A stretch of DNA of 64,000 bases from Oscillatoriophycideae cyanobacterium NC_groundwater_1537_Pr4_S-0.65um_50_18 (GCA_016208305.1 JACQYI010000006.1:930001-994000); one strand, 5' to 3'; positions 47,949 through 59,935 are shown, counted from the first letter of the stretch. Notes: a model not told the origin generated them from the letters alone. Made by a program: numbers and translations.

Positions 47949-48092
47949 CTACTGAGACACGGATAGGCGTACCCGTCCTCTGCTGCGGCGTGCTCTAATC
48001 ACCCGCCGACCTGTGGCTGTACGCATCCGCGCTCTAAAACCAGATTTTCTTCTCCGCTTGCGGCTTGTGCCTTCTAAGGTGCGCTTAGTCAT
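47949..48092 (-). CDS. rpmH: 50S ribosomal protein L34
   Basis: A 47-aa protein found by reading the minus strand: ATG 48092 to TAG 47949. It begins [19 protein letters not shown], continues [20 protein letters not shown], and ends RVRLSVSQ, a textbook L34 except the ending. It is the first gene of the rpmH-rnpA-PH-yidC-khpB run. Too short for length-thresholded ORF listing, but unmistakable. Confidence 0.97.
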   Translation of the reverse strand: MTKRTLEGTSRKRRRKSGFRARMRTATGRRVIRARRSRGRVRLSVSQ

Positions 48093-48308
48093 GAGTGCCT
48101 ACTCTGTCCCCAAAATTCAAAAAAGTCACAGTCCCTCATGTTAGCATTCTGGGTCTACAACTGCTGCCGCTTTTCTGCAAAAATTTGAGCCTTTGCTAGA
48201 TCAAATCTGATTCCGACATCAAATTAATCGTCAAAATTGAACTATTTACCTGATGCAGCAGTCAAAGCAACCGCTCATTGCAGATTGCAAATGCTCGCTC
48301 ATCTTTTA

Positions 48309-48344
48309 GGGTTTTGGGCTGCGCTACACACAGCCTAAAACCCC
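48309..48344 (-). terminator. hairpin after DUF2808 gene
   Basis: gggttttgggctg (48309-48321) and cagcctaaaacccc (48331-48344) form a 13-bp stem with one mismatch and a 9-nt loop. It lies 23 bp beyond the DUF2808 stop on the minus strand and upstream of rpmH. No strong U-tract. Confidence 0.55.
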
Positions 48345-48366
48345 GTTTGCGCTCTACTGATTGTCC

Positions 48367-48909
48367 CTAGTCATTCGTACCAATGCTGATAATCCAGGTG
48401 CCGACATAACGCGTCAAAGGCAAATCGCCCGGAGACTGAATCGAGGCATTGAAGTAGTGGGTGCCAATTTGGGTAGGGTTATAAACGTTGGACAAAACAA
48501 CTTCTACCCGCTTGTCGGCTGGAATTGGTTCTTTAGGGTAAATTTCGATCGATCGATTTTCTTCATCCAAAGCAACATCGTCCAGTTCGATCCGGTCTCC
48601 GGCCACTTCAACCCGAATGGCGTCTGGATCAAAGGTGCCTCTGAACGTATCAGGATAGCTAATCACCAATCTAGAAACGGCAAATTCGAGCTTACGCGCC
48701 GGAATTCTGAGATGGTAGCGATCGCGTGCGCCCAGTCTGCCGCTGTAGTCGAGCTTATAGCCCAACTGGTTTTCGCTCCGCACGCCGCTAAAAATAGTTA
48801 GCCCAGAGGTTCCTTGAGCCTGAGTGACAGCAGCCAAGCCTGTGATAAAGCAGCCTGATAGAGCCAAGATTGAGAGCAGACGGAGCGTTGAGGATTTCTT
48901 GTGCAGCAT
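48367..48909 (-). CDS. DUF2808 exported protein
   Basis: A 180-aa protein from ATG 48909, giving a signal peptide MLHKKSSTLRLLSILALSGCFITGLAAVTQAQG. The mature part matches DUF2808: LTIFSGVRSENQLGYKLDYSGRLGARDRYHLRIPARKLEFAVSRLVISYPDTFRGTFDPDAIRVEV, EENRSIEIYPKEPIPADKRVEVVLSNVYNP, and GTHYFNASIQSPGDLPLTRYVGTWIISIG. Cyanobacteria-specific family, secreted or outer-envelope. No known function. The longer frame to 49011 is not supported. Confidence 0.88.
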   Translation of the reverse strand: MLHKKSSTLRLLSILALSGCFITGLAAVTQAQGTSGLTIFSGVRSENQLGYKLDYSGRLGARDRYHLRIPARKLEFAVSRLVISYPDTFRGTFDPDAIRVEVAGDRIELDDVALDEENRSIEIYPKEPIPADKRVEVVLSNVYNPTQIGTHYFNASIQSPGDLPLTRYVGTWIISIGTND

Positions 48910-49189
48910 AGAAACGATTTTAGATTTTGGATTTAGAAGCTTGTTGATGTCAGAAGATGGCAGAGTCATTTGCCAGCGTGATCTGCTATGTCTGATTTTA
49001 GAGCGACGCACATTTCGTTGATAAAGTGCCCTAATTTACCCACTTCCCTATTTTGCCAACTTGAGATCGTCGATTCGTTGACTTTAACGATTAGCTTTAA
49101 CGATCGCTGTATAGCTTACTCTGTTTCTGCGATCGTCAAGCGTTCTGCTAGGTCAGTCGTAGGCTTTCTAGCAAAATGTCACAGTGCAT

Positions 49190-51280
<2,091 letters not shown>

Positions 51281-51282
51281 TT

Positions 51283-51702
51283 ATGCCGTTTATCTATACT
51301 CGTACCGTTCGGTTTCAAGATACGGATGCTGCGGGGGTGGTGTATTTTGCCAATGTATTGTCTATGTGTCATGAAGCCTACGAGGCTTCATTAGCCGCTT
51401 CAGGCGTAAATTTGAAGCAATTTTTTGGCAGAGGAGAGATCGCCATCCCGATCGTCCATGCCAGCGTTGATTTGCGGCAGCCCATGTTTTGCGGAGAGCA
51501 GCATTCTATCCACCTCACCCCAACTCAGCTCAGCCCCAGCAAGTTTTCGATTCAGTACGCCATCTTTAGCGCAGAGGGAGTAGCCCAGCAGGTTTGTCAG
51601 GCTGCAACCATCCATATTGCAATTCAGGCTCATAAGAAAACTCGTGCGGCTTTGCCTGCCGAAATCGAAAAATGGCTGCAAGACTGGACGGCATCGACAT
51701 GA
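51283..51702 (+). CDS. 1,4-dihydroxy-2-naphthoyl-CoA hydrolase-type thioesterase
   Basis: A 139-aa hot-dog-fold thioesterase. RTVRFQDTDAAGVVYFANVLSMCHEAYEA has the catalytic Asp15 and the conserved motif. In cyanobacteria (Slr0204 type) the family releases DHNA from its CoA ester in phylloquinone synthesis; a YbgC-like general acyl-CoA thioesterase is the alternative. The length and motif favour the DHNA form. No men genes adjoin it. Confidence 0.85.
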   Translation: MPFIYTRTVRFQDTDAAGVVYFANVLSMCHEAYEASLAASGVNLKQFFGRGEIAIPIVHASVDLRQPMFCGEQHSIHLTPTQLSPSKFSIQYAIFSAEGVAQQVCQAATIHIAIQAHKKTRAALPAEIEKWLQDWTAST

Positions 51703-51906
51703 CATCTGCGCTACATGACATCTACAAACAAGAGGATTAAAACACTATCAAATCCTGACATTTCAGCCAGATGAATCCGCTCATGCCGGAAGCAAGTTTT
51801 CTATATTGGGTATAGTGTTCCTAAATCGCTGATATCAAAGAATATTAAGAAGCTGACAAACATCCCCCTAAAGCCTTAGCCAATCGCCATTCAGAGGAGT
51901 ATTTTA

Positions 51907-53178
51907 GTGAGTCCAGAAACCTTAGTTGCAGAAACCTTGATCGCTACACCTGTCGCGCCCCTCGCCTACAACACGGCTGATTTTGATCAGCATGTCATGT
52001 CAACCTATGGTCGCTACGCCATCACCCTAGAGCGTGGAGCAGGCTGTCGCGTTTGGGATACAGAAGGCCGCGCCTATCTCGATTTTGTAGCGGGCATTGC
52101 CACCTGTACGCTCGGCCATGCCCATCCCGTCATGGTAGATGCCGTCACCCAGCAGATCCAAAAGCTGCACCATGTCTCTAACTTGTACTACACCCAAGAG
52201 CAAGGAGATCTGGCAAAGTGGCTGGTTGAGCATTCCTGTGCCGATCGCGCTTTCTTTTGCAACTCAGGGGCAGAAGCCAACGAAGGAGCCATTAAACTAG
52301 CCCGCAAGTACGCCCATACCGTGCGTGGCATTGAGCATCCCATCATCATCACGGCTCATGCCAGCTTCCACGGACGCACCTTGGCCACCATTACGGCTAC
52401 CGGACAGCCCAAGTATCAGAAGAATTTTGACCCGCTGATGCCGGGATTCCACTATGTCCCCTACAACGACATTGGGGCGCTAGAAGAGGCGATCGCCATT
52501 CTGGACGGCAATGAGAAGCAGGTTGCAGCCATTATGCTAGAGGCTTTGCAAGGCGAAGGCGGCGTGCGTCCTGGAGATGTAGCCTACTTCAAACGGATTC
52601 GCGAGATCTGCGATGAGAAGGGCATTTTGCTGATTCTGGATGAAGTCCAGGTTGGCATGGGGCGCACCGGACAGTATTGGGGTTACGAAAATCTGGGGAT
52701 TGAGCCAGATATTTTCACCTCTGCTAAAGGACTCGGCGGCGGTATTCCCATCGGCGCAATGCTGTGCAAATCTTTCTGCGATATTTTCCAGCCTGGAGAT
52801 CATGCCAGCACCTTTGGCGGCAATCCCTTTGCGACGGGTGTGGCGCTGGCCGTCTGTAACACCCTAGAGCGGGAGAACATTCTAGACAATGTGCGGGCGC
52901 GGGGTCAGCAGCTTCAGGCGGGGCTGAAGGCGATCGCCCAAAAGTATCCGGGGGCCATTGCCGAAGTGCGCGGCTGGGGGCTAATTAACGGATTGGTGCT
53001 ACAAGCTGAGACGGCACTCACCTCTAGCGATATTGTCAAAGCGGCAATGGCGCAGGGCGTTCTGCTGGTTCCGGCAGGGCCTAAGGTGGTTCGCTTTGTG
53101 CCGCCTTTGATTGTCAGCGCGGCTGAGGTAGATGAAGTTCTAGCGGCGATCGAGGCCGCTATGGCAGCGATCGGGTAA
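51907..53178 (+). CDS. argD: acetylornithine aminotransferase
   Basis: A 423-aa class-III PLP aminotransferase of arginine synthesis. PLP-binding Lys274 (FTSAKGLGGGIPIGAM) and Asp245 (LILDEVQVGMGRTG) are present. Others: CNSGAEANEGAIKLARKY, SFHGRTLATITATGQPKYQK, and HASTFGGNPFATGVAL. Start GTG 51907 has a strong ribosome-binding site (AGAGGAG about 10 bp before). An ornithine or other omega-amino-acid aminotransferase is excluded only by closeness to ArgD. A terminator at 53224 follows. Confidence 0.94.
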   Translation: MSPETLVAETLIATPVAPLAYNTADFDQHVMSTYGRYAITLERGAGCRVWDTEGRAYLDFVAGIATCTLGHAHPVMVDAVTQQIQKLHHVSNLYYTQEQGDLAKWLVEHSCADRAFFCNSGAEANEGAIKLARKYAHTVRGIEHPIIITAHASFHGRTLATITATGQPKYQKNFDPLMPGFHYVPYNDIGALEEAIAILDGNEKQVAAIMLEALQGEGGVRPGDVAYFKRIREICDEKGILLILDEVQVGMGRTGQYWGYENLGIEPDIFTSAKGLGGGIPIGAMLCKSFCDIFQPGDHASTFGGNPFATGVALAVCNTLERENILDNVRARGQQLQAGLKAIAQKYPGAIAEVRGWGLINGLVLQAETALTSSDIVKAAMAQGVLLVPAGPKVVRFVPPLIVSAAEVDEVLAAIEAAMAAIG

Positions 53179-53223
53179 GCATCGCGATTGTATTTACCCG
53201 TTCAGCAATATATTCAGCAGTAC

Positions 53224-53253
53224 AGAGGGTGGGCAATGCTCACCCTCTATGCT
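53224..53253 (+). terminator. Rho-independent terminator of argD
   Basis: agagggtgggc (53224-53234) and gctcaccctct (53238-53248) form an 11-bp stem with one G-U and a 3-nt loop, followed by atgcttttt. Typical intrinsic terminator 46 bp after argD. Confidence 0.8.
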
Positions 53254-53308
53254 TTTTGGGACTCTATGCTTTTTAGGAGTTCTGGGAATTTGCAGCAAAT
53301 TTCTAGAA

Positions 53309-54232
53309 CTATTTACGACTCACCTGTCTCTTGCTCTCTAAGCTTTGCTCCTTTTGTGCCGATTCGAGATAGGGGCGCAACAAAGACAAGAACTTGCCAT
53401 TGTCAAAGCTGCGAGGATCAATCCGACTCCGGGAGCGATCGACGGTTTTGTGGGTCGCAATGCGCTCAACGGGCACCTGAGTTTGAGCTACCAGCCAAGC
53501 CAGCGATTGATATTGGGCTTCTGTATAGCCGCTGTGGCTCAATGCATTGTTGTGGCCATCACTAGGGCTTTCCAGAGAAATGTGGTAGGCAAAGTTGTTG
53601 ACAGAGGCCGGATAGAGAGGATGGGTTTTAACTGCTTCAGGGCCGTTAGCGCCGATGTAAACAGAGTTTCCAGCTCCAAACGCCCTTTTGAGAGGCGGCA
53701 CCACATAAATAATCGAGCCATTGAGCCGAATGAGGCTGTGATAGCTCACCTGATCATCTTCATTGGGGTGAGGGGTTTGAAAGGTGTTAATAGCGCTGCT
53801 GGCAGTGCCCACAGTTTCATGCAGCACGACGATTGGATCATTGCTGACGGCTTTACCATAAACATCTTTGGTGTAGCGATCGCCAAAATTTGACGGATCG
53901 GCAGAAGCAATTTCTTGCTGGGGTAGATAGCCCGCCGCAGTACCCACGGGTTGGGCGCTCGCTGAGGCAGTCAAGCTGGAGGTAGAAGACGGAAACGGAA
54001 TGCGGTTCCAAATGGTCTGGAGGGAGGGTTGCTGAAAAGGGAAGGTAGGAGGAGCCTGGGGCAATTCATCAGGCGCTAAAGGAAAACTCGCCAAACCGAG
54101 AGGATTGGATGCAGACTTGCCTAGATCACCTCTGGCGATCGCTCGAATCCCACTTAGCCCTAGCACAAACAGCAGTGCAGTCAATCCCATAGCTACCAGC
54201 CGCAGCGCTACCGACTGAATATTGACTTTCAT
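53309..54232 (-). CDS. N-acetylmuramoyl-L-alanine amidase (Amidase_2/PGRP type)
   Basis: A 307-aa exported amidase. The N-terminal signal/anchor (LVAMGLTALLFVLGLSGIRAIA) precedes a Pro/Ser/Ala-rich linker and the catalytic domain (about 130-300). Zn ligands are His in VVLHETVG, His in NFAYHISLE, and a downstream Asp in IATHKTVDRSRSRIDP; the third ligand region (HKTVD) is a little divergent. It cleaves the amide between muramic acid and L-Ala in peptidoglycan. DGHNNALSHSGYTEAQYQSLAWLV is typical of AmiD/PGRP. Confidence 0.88.
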   Translation of the reverse strand: MKVNIQSVALRLVAMGLTALLFVLGLSGIRAIARGDLGKSASNPLGLASFPLAPDELPQAPPTFPFQQPSLQTIWNRIPFPSSTSSLTASASAQPVGTAAGYLPQQEIASADPSNFGDRYTKDVYGKAVSNDPIVVLHETVGTASSAINTFQTPHPNEDDQVSYHSLIRLNGSIIYVVPPLKRAFGAGNSVYIGANGPEAVKTHPLYPASVNNFAYHISLESPSDGHNNALSHSGYTEAQYQSLAWLVAQTQVPVERIATHKTVDRSRSRIDPRSFDNGKFLSLLRPYLESAQKEQSLESKRQVSRK

Positions 54233-54523
54233 ACCCTCTCACCATTTCTCCCTATGACTAACTCAAGTAAAAAGACGCAAGCAATGCCAAAGAGTGGCAG
54301 CACTTACTAAAACACTGACTTCTCAAGAAGCTGAGTGGCGTTACCGAATAGCATTACAGCAACGGCGCTCTAAAACCGAAGCTGCCTACACATTTTCTGG
54401 TAATCTTGCCTCAATTACTGTCAAGTAATTGTCAAGCAAGTATAAATGCCTTCATGAATTGGCACAGCAATTGGTTAAGATCCTAAGTTGAGATAGCTCA
54501 GTAGATTTACAGCACCCCCTGAC

Positions 54524-55507
54524 ATGGCAGAAACCCTCCTTTTTAACGCCCTGCGTGAAGCGATCGACGAAGAAATGGCGCGCGATTCCACCGTTTTAGT
54601 GCTTGGTGAAGACGTAGGGCACTATGGAGGTTCCTACAAAGTTACGAAAGATCTCTGCAAGAAGTACGGAGATTGGCGAGTTTTAGATACACCGATCGCT
54701 GAAAACAGCTTTACAGGTATGGCGGTAGGAGCCGCGATGACAGGGCTGCGTCCCATCATCGAAGGTATGAACATGGGCTTTCTGCTGCTGGCCTTTAACC
54801 AGATTGCCAACAATGCCGGAATGCTGCGCTATACATCGGGCGGCAACTACAAAATTCCGATGGTGATTCGCGGACCCGGTGGTGTCGGGCGGCAGCTCGG
54901 AGCCGAACATTCCCAGCGGCTAGAAGCATACTTTCAAGGCGTTCCTGGTCTAAAGCTAGTGGCTTGTTCTACACCCTACAATGCCAAAGGACTGCTGAAA
55001 TCTGCCATCCGAGATAACAATCCAGTGCTGTTTTTTGAGCATGTGCTGCTTTATAACCTCAAGGAAGACCTCCCGGAAGAAGAATATACTCTGCCGCTCG
55101 ATAAAGCCGAAGTGGTGCGTCAGGGCAAAGATGTCACCATCCTGACCTACTCACGGATGCGTCATCACTGCACTACCGCGCTGAAAACGCTGGAAAAGCA
55201 GGGCTATGACCCAGAGATTATTGATCTGATCTCGTTAAAACCCTTAGATTTTGAGACGATCGGAGCATCCATTCGCAAAACCCATCGCGTCATCATTGTG
55301 GAAGAATGCATGCGGACAGGCGGCATCGGAGCAGAGCTGACGGCTTCCATCAACGATCGCCTGTTTGATGAGCTAGATGCTCCTGTTCTGCGGCTGGCTT
55401 CGCAAGATATTCCGACTCCCTACAACGGTGCCCTGGAAAACCTGACGATCGTTCAACCTCAGCAAATTGTAGAGGCGGTACAGAAAATGGTGGCGCTGCG
55501 AGTTTAG
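54524..55507 (+). CDS. pdhB: pyruvate dehydrogenase E1 component, beta subunit
   Basis: A 327-aa transketolase-like protein: [71 protein letters not shown], the [32 protein letters not shown] stretch, and [29 protein letters not shown]. It is the beta subunit of E1 and works with PdhA to decarboxylate pyruvate using TPP. As in other cyanobacteria, pdhA is not adjacent. A hairpin lies 52 bp after the stop. Confidence 0.96.
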   Translation: MAETLLFNALREAIDEEMARDSTVLVLGEDVGHYGGSYKVTKDLCKKYGDWRVLDTPIAENSFTGMAVGAAMTGLRPIIEGMNMGFLLLAFNQIANNAGMLRYTSGGNYKIPMVIRGPGGVGRQLGAEHSQRLEAYFQGVPGLKLVACSTPYNAKGLLKSAIRDNNPVLFFEHVLLYNLKEDLPEEEYTLPLDKAEVVRQGKDVTILTYSRMRHHCTTALKTLEKQGYDPEIIDLISLKPLDFETIGASIRKTHRVIIVEECMRTGGIGAELTASINDRLFDELDAPVLRLASQDIPTPYNGALENLTIVQPQQIVEAVQKMVALRV

Positions 55508-55558
55508 GCTCCACAGGCCATTGCTCACCTTAAGGGCATAAATTCTGAGGAAATTTTT

Positions 55559-55597
55559 AATCGGGGTGGTCAGGGCAAAGCTCTAGCCACCCCGATT
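55559..55597 (+). terminator. 11-bp perfect hairpin between pdhB and the channel gene
   Basis: aatcggggtgg (55559-55569) and ccaccccgatt (55587-55597) match perfectly across a 17-nt loop. No T-tract after it. It may terminate pdhB or be a processing site. Confidence 0.6.
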
Positions 55598-55689
55598 GCT
55601 GATGAATGCTCATGGAAGGGAGGTTTGATGCGGTAGTTTATAGAATATTCAACCTCAATGCAGGCAGCAGGAAAGGAGCAGGTGCAACA

Positions 55690-56265
55690 ATGGGTAAAGG
55701 GCGGTTAGAAGCATTCAGTGACGGTGTGATCGCTATTATCATCACGATCATGGTGCTGGAATTAAAGGTGCCTCACGAAGCCACTTTAGCGGCGCTGCGT
55801 CCGCTGATTCCAGTCTTTCTAAGCTATGTCCTCAGCTTTATTTATCTCGGCATTTACTGGAACAACCACCACCACCTGTTGCAGGTGGTTCGGCATGTCA
55901 ATGGCAACGTTTTGTGGGCTAATTTGCACCTGCTGTTCTGGTTATCTCTGCTGCCTTTTGTCACAGGTTGGGCCGGAGAGAACCACTTTGCAGCTGTACC
56001 TGTTGCCTTTTATGGTGCAGTATTAATGCTTGCGGCGATCGCCTACTTTATCCTTAGCCGCGTCCTGATCGCCTGCCAAGGCAAAGATTCCGCTTTGGCT
56101 GAGGCGCTGGGTCGAGACTTTAAGGGCAAGGTGTCAGTGGTGATTTATGCTGTAGCGATTCCATTGGCCTTCGTCAATTCAGGGTTAGCGTGCTTGCTCT
56201 ATATTTCAGTCGCAGTCATGTGGCTGATCCCTGACCGCCGGATTGAGAAAGCCCTAACCTCATGA
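55690..56265 (+). CDS. TMEM175/DUF1211-family membrane protein (putative K+ channel)
   Basis: A 191-aa protein from ATG 55690 with six hydrophobic helices. The N-terminal signature MGKGRLEAFSDGVIAIIITIMVLELKVP contains the RxxxFSDGxxAIxxT motif that defines the family and lines the pore. Bacterial members are K+ channels with a six-TM single repeat. The SYVLSFIYLGIYWNNHHHLL helix is also characteristic. AGGAG lies upstream with rather long spacing. An upstream ATG at 55606 would add 28 non-homologous residues. Confidence 0.9.
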   Translation: MGKGRLEAFSDGVIAIIITIMVLELKVPHEATLAALRPLIPVFLSYVLSFIYLGIYWNNHHHLLQVVRHVNGNVLWANLHLLFWLSLLPFVTGWAGENHFAAVPVAFYGAVLMLAAIAYFILSRVLIACQGKDSALAEALGRDFKGKVSVVIYAVAIPLAFVNSGLACLLYISVAVMWLIPDRRIEKALTS

Positions 56266-56278
56266 ACATTCTGAATCC

Positions 56279-57322
56279 TTGAGGCCATGTGAGCCTAACG
56301 TTGAGCGATCGAACAGAGGCGGAAAGCCTAGAATCAGGTCATCCCCCATCGGTATTGCTATTGTGCTGGGCTTTTTAATTGTTTTGCTCTCTTCTGTGTG
56401 CTTCTGCTTTCAAAACGTGATTGTGCGGGTTCTGTTTCACGAGTATCCGCTGTTTGGTGTGTTTCAAACAGGGGGATTTGTCACGCCAACCTTGCACAGC
56501 TCCTTTCTGCTCATGTTCATGCGCATGCTGTGGGGTGTGCCGATGATGGCCTTTTTGTCGCCTAAGCTATACCCTGCCACCTGGAAAGAAATTGGGCGAT
56601 TGCGGCATCCCCAACAGCGAACCCTCTTGTGGCAGTCGCTTGGCTGTGGAGGACTGATGTTCCTCTATTTGGCGCTGCTGTATGTGGCGATCGGTCTCAT
56701 TCCCACAGGCATCGCCTTAACGCTGTTTTTTGTCTATCCAGCCTTCACGACACTATTTGCTTGGCGCTGGTTTGGCGATCGCCCAACCTTATTTCGCTGG
56801 AGCATTATGGGGCTGGTCTTAATTGGTAGCGTGCTGACGTTACCCCCTCTCAACGCTACAACCGCCGAAGGGAACCCTGGGCTGGGAATCGTTACCGCGA
56901 TCGCTTCTGGAATTACCTACGCCCTCTACACCGTCATTGCTCAAAAAAGCGTGGAAACGCTGCACCCCGTTCCCTTTACTTGGCTGAGCTTTGCCACCAC
57001 GCTGATTTTATCAGCGGTGAGCTTGCTGCTATGGGGTGGGTTTTCTAGCGGGCAGGAGGCTGATCTGGCCTGGGTGCCGCTGTGGATTGGCGGATTGCTG
57101 TCGGCCATCGCCACCTTTAGCGGGCATTTGCTCAACAATATAGGCATCCATCGGATTGGGGCAGCAACCGCCTCGATGCTAGGAGCCACGAATCCAGCCT
57201 TGACCGTCATTTTGGCTTGGCTGATGATTCAAGAAACCCTGAGCGGCTGGCAAATTGCAGGCGTGGCGATCGTCACCTTCAGCGTTGCCCTGCTAGGACG
57301 TGAGCGGGCTGCTAAACATTAG
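56279..57322 (+). CDS. EamA/DMT-family transporter
   Basis: A protein of up to 347 aa with ten hydrophobic helices in two EamA halves (LGFLIVLLSSVCFCFQNVIVRVLF; SLGCGGLMFLYLALLYVAIGLIPTGIALTLFFVYPAFTTLFAW; then GIVTAIASGITYALYTVIAQK; NIGIHRIGAATASMLGATNPALTVILAWLMIQETL). No ATG is well placed; TTG 56279, 13 bp after the channel gene, is the best start, but it has little support. Substrate unknown. Only loosely similar to the DMT protein at 9636. It follows the channel gene closely and may be in the same operon. Confidence 0.8.
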   Translation: MRPCEPNVERSNRGGKPRIRSSPIGIAIVLGFLIVLLSSVCFCFQNVIVRVLFHEYPLFGVFQTGGFVTPTLHSSFLLMFMRMLWGVPMMAFLSPKLYPATWKEIGRLRHPQQRTLLWQSLGCGGLMFLYLALLYVAIGLIPTGIALTLFFVYPAFTTLFAWRWFGDRPTLFRWSIMGLVLIGSVLTLPPLNATTAEGNPGLGIVTAIASGITYALYTVIAQKSVETLHPVPFTWLSFATTLILSAVSLLLWGGFSSGQEADLAWVPLWIGGLLSAIATFSGHLLNNIGIHRIGAATASMLGATNPALTVILAWLMIQETLSGWQIAGVAIVTFSVALLGRERAAKH

Positions 57323-57343
57323 ACGCCGTATAGAACCTAGAAC

Positions 57344-58684
57344 CTACCGCTGAAATCCGGCTCCCATTTTCTTCTTGGCCTTGGGCCTGGATTTGTTGAC
57401 CTCCAGCAAAGCTTCTTGAAACAAGTTGTGCAAATGCAGCGGCACGCTAGCAATTTCTGGCAGTGTCGGTTCAATTTCTTTACCAAATTCCTCCAGCACT
57501 GCATCTAGCTGACTGAGTTGAAAATCTGGACGCTGTAAACCCTGCTGCAAGAGAGCCTGCATTGCCTCTGGGTGCTCCTCGGCTAAGCGATGCCAAACAA
57601 AGCTGCTAAACTCTGGATCTTTCAGGTGTTTCTGCACAACTTCTTTGGCCTGGGCAGGTGTTGGCTCAGCTTGAGCCGCCAACAGCGTTTTGAATTGGGT
57701 ATAGGTCGGCAAGAACATTTGCCCCCAGCGAGGATGGGTCAAAACCGTCACCTGTTCAGCTTTTTTCAGAGGAGCAGGTAGCTCGATCGTAGGAGCCACC
57801 AGTTTAGAGGGGCTGCTTCCTGAAAGCGGAGCATCTAAGAGTTGAGAAACAGAATTTTCATCAGCCCCTAGCTCTCTAGCGGCCTCAGCCATCTCTTCTT
57901 TGGAAACGCCCGATTGCTCTGCCAGTTCCTCTAGAGAAGCAGAAGGATCGATGCCAGCGGCCTCCAAACTTTTTTGAGTGGTCATGGCCTGAAATTCTGC
58001 CAGCTTTTTATTGAGCTGATAACCCGGCATCGTCACTTCTTCACTGCCAAAGAAATCAACGAAATTTTGGTGATGCTGCTCTACTGATTTCCAAGCTTCT
58101 TCTAACAGCTCAGGGGCATCGCTGTAGAGATAGGGCTTATAGTTTTGCTTGAAGTTACCGATCGCAACCGCTAGCTTGGGTTTTCCCAACTTCCCAAGCG
58201 AGGTGTATGGGCTAGAAAACATCCACTCTGTAGCCGTTATCGGAGCAATTTGAGCTAACAGAATTTCGCCCTCTCCCAAGCGGCGAGTTTCTTCTGTCGG
58301 TTCGCTTAATTGAATTTGATAGCGCTTTGCCGTCGTCCAGTTGGTCAACTCTAATCCGTCTGCCAAAATGTTGTGAACAGCAAACAAGCCAATAAAGCTA
58401 CGTTTCCAACTTAAGACGAGCTGGCGATCGCTCTCGCTCAGGTCTGGATGCTCTGCCAAAAAGAGATCGATTGGCGTTGTGTCTCCAACTTTTCCTTCAA
58501 CAACAAAGCGATCGACTAATAAAGCGCGTCGCTGCATATCATGAGGGACAACTCGCGCCAGCTCAATTGCGCTAAAAGTTTCTAGAGCAACTGCCAGCTC
58601 ATCTTCAGCATCTAGTACAAAGTCAGTTAGTTCTTGCCTTAAAGCCTTAGCTCGATTCAAAACAGTCTCCACAGTTCGCCTCAT
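57344..58684 (-). CDS. conserved hypothetical protein, mostly helical
   Basis: A 446-aa soluble protein without a recognised family. It begins with helices (TVETVLNRAKALRQELTDFVLDAEDELAVALETFSAIE) and contains a compact mixed region (TTPIDLFLAEHPDLSESDRQLVLSWKRSFIGLFAVHNILADGLELTNWTTAKRYQIQL). It has a UBA- or HTH-like stretch (AGIDPSASLEELAEQSGVSKEEMAEAARELG) and a long C-terminal helical region, and ends RPKAKKKMGAGFQR with a basic tail. Such cyanobacterial proteins are common. Possibly nucleic-acid or protein binding; nothing decisive can be seen. Confidence 0.6.
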   Translation of the reverse strand: MRRTVETVLNRAKALRQELTDFVLDAEDELAVALETFSAIELARVVPHDMQRRALLVDRFVVEGKVGDTTPIDLFLAEHPDLSESDRQLVLSWKRSFIGLFAVHNILADGLELTNWTTAKRYQIQLSEPTEETRRLGEGEILLAQIAPITATEWMFSSPYTSLGKLGKPKLAVAIGNFKQNYKPYLYSDAPELLEEAWKSVEQHHQNFVDFFGSEEVTMPGYQLNKKLAEFQAMTTQKSLEAAGIDPSASLEELAEQSGVSKEEMAEAARELGADENSVSQLLDAPLSGSSPSKLVAPTIELPAPLKKAEQVTVLTHPRWGQMFLPTYTQFKTLLAAQAEPTPAQAKEVVQKHLKDPEFSSFVWHRLAEEHPEAMQALLQQGLQRPDFQLSQLDAVLEEFGKEIEPTLPEIASVPLHLHNLFQEALLEVNKSRPKAKKKMGAGFQR

Positions 58685-58978
58685 TGTCTCGATCGGACTA
58701 AAACTCTACTTAATCTCAGCAATGCGCCAAGATAATAGCTTCTCCAAAGTAATACTTTGGATAGAGCAACCATAACACCCCACAGACAGAGGTTAAAAGA
58801 GCAAGACGGAATGTTAGATCTGGGCAAGTGATTCTGTGGACAAGAAGCAGCTAGCAATCTCTACTCTTTGAGAAATCTGCAAGCTCCAGGCGCAACCTCC
58901 TCAAAAAAGCCCTGCTGAAAAGCAGAGCCAGTCGTCGCCCATTCCTAAGGGGTGGCGTACCCATAACCCTTGAGAATC

Positions 58979-59935
58979 TTAAGGATTCTCGCGCAGGAAA
59001 GTCTTGATTTCGTTAAGTTCAAACTCACTCAAGCGAAACTCCATTGCCCCAATGATGCCTTCCACTTGCTTGCCATTGCGTCCGCCCACAATGGCGGCTG
59101 TCACAGCAGGATGTCGCAGCGTCCAAGCGATCGCTACTTCACCAGGAGAGCGGTCATGGCGTTGTCCAATTTGCTTCAATAGCTCAACTAGCTTGAGATT
59201 GCGCGACAGGCGAGGCTCTTGAAATTCAGTACTGTTGCGTCGCCAGTCATCTTCGGGGAGCTGCGCCACCCGCTCAGCGGTCATTGCGCCCGTCAGCAAG
59301 CCCGACTGCATAGGGGAATAGTTAATCACGCCGATATGATGCTGCTGACAAAAGGGCAAAATCTCACTTTCAATATTGCGATTGACCAGCGAGTAAGGCG
59401 GCTGTAATGAGGTAATGGGAGCAATCTGCTGAGCGCGGCGCATCTGCTCAACATTGAAGTTAGAAACTCCAATGTAGCGAACCTTCCCTTCTTTTTTCAG
59501 TTGAGCCAGGGTTGACCAGCCTTCTTCAATCTCTGGGTCTGGATTGGGCCAATGAATTTGGTACAGGTCAATGGCATCTAGCTTGAGACGGCGCAGACTG
59601 TCTTCTACTTCTCGTCGGATCGATTCAGCCTTGAGGCTCCGGCCAATTTCGCCCTGCTCATCCCAAATCAGCGCACATTTTGTAAACACATAGGGCTGCT
59701 GCGATCGCCCCTTTAAAGCCTGAGCCACCACTTCTTCTGAGTGGCCTAACCCGTAAACTGCGGCCGTATCAATCCAGTTGACGCCTAAATCTAACGCTCG
59801 GTGAATTGCTTCAATAGACTCCTGATCTTCCTGATGTCCCCAGCCAAACGCCCAACCGCTGCCACCGATCGCCCAAGCCCCAAAGCCAATAGGCGTGAGG
59901 TGAAGGTCAGAATTGCCTAACTGTCTAGTCTGCAT
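58979..59935 (-). CDS. aldo/keto reductase
   Basis: A 318-aa NADP(H)-dependent aldo/keto reductase. Its catalytic tetrad candidates are Asp56-like in NWIDTAAVYGLGHSEE (with Tyr of VYG), Lys in VFTKCALIW, and His in YQIHWPNPD. The RQLGNSDLHLTPIGFGAWAIGG start and GEVAIAWTLRHPAVTAAIVGGRNGKQVEGI C-terminal cofactor loop are typical. The substrate is unknown. Single gene on the minus strand. An extended GGYLxWA-type start is not needed. Confidence 0.92.
   Translation of the reverse strand: MQTRQLGNSDLHLTPIGFGAWAIGGSGWAFGWGHQEDQESIEAIHRALDLGVNWIDTAAVYGLGHSEEVVAQALKGRSQQPYVFTKCALIWDEQGEIGRSLKAESIRREVEDSLRRLKLDAIDLYQIHWPNPDPEIEEGWSTLAQLKKEGKVRYIGVSNFNVEQMRRAQQIAPITSLQPPYSLVNRNIESEILPFCQQHHIGVINYSPMQSGLLTGAMTAERVAQLPEDDWRRNSTEFQEPRLSRNLKLVELLKQIGQRHDRSPGEVAIAWTLRHPAVTAAIVGGRNGKQVEGIIGAMEFRLSEFELNEIKTFLRENP

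Noticed and set aside
47300-48366. Replication origin near rpmH-rnpA
   Set aside because: The order dnaA-dnaN is absent and no cluster of DnaA boxes (TTATCCACA type) was noticed.
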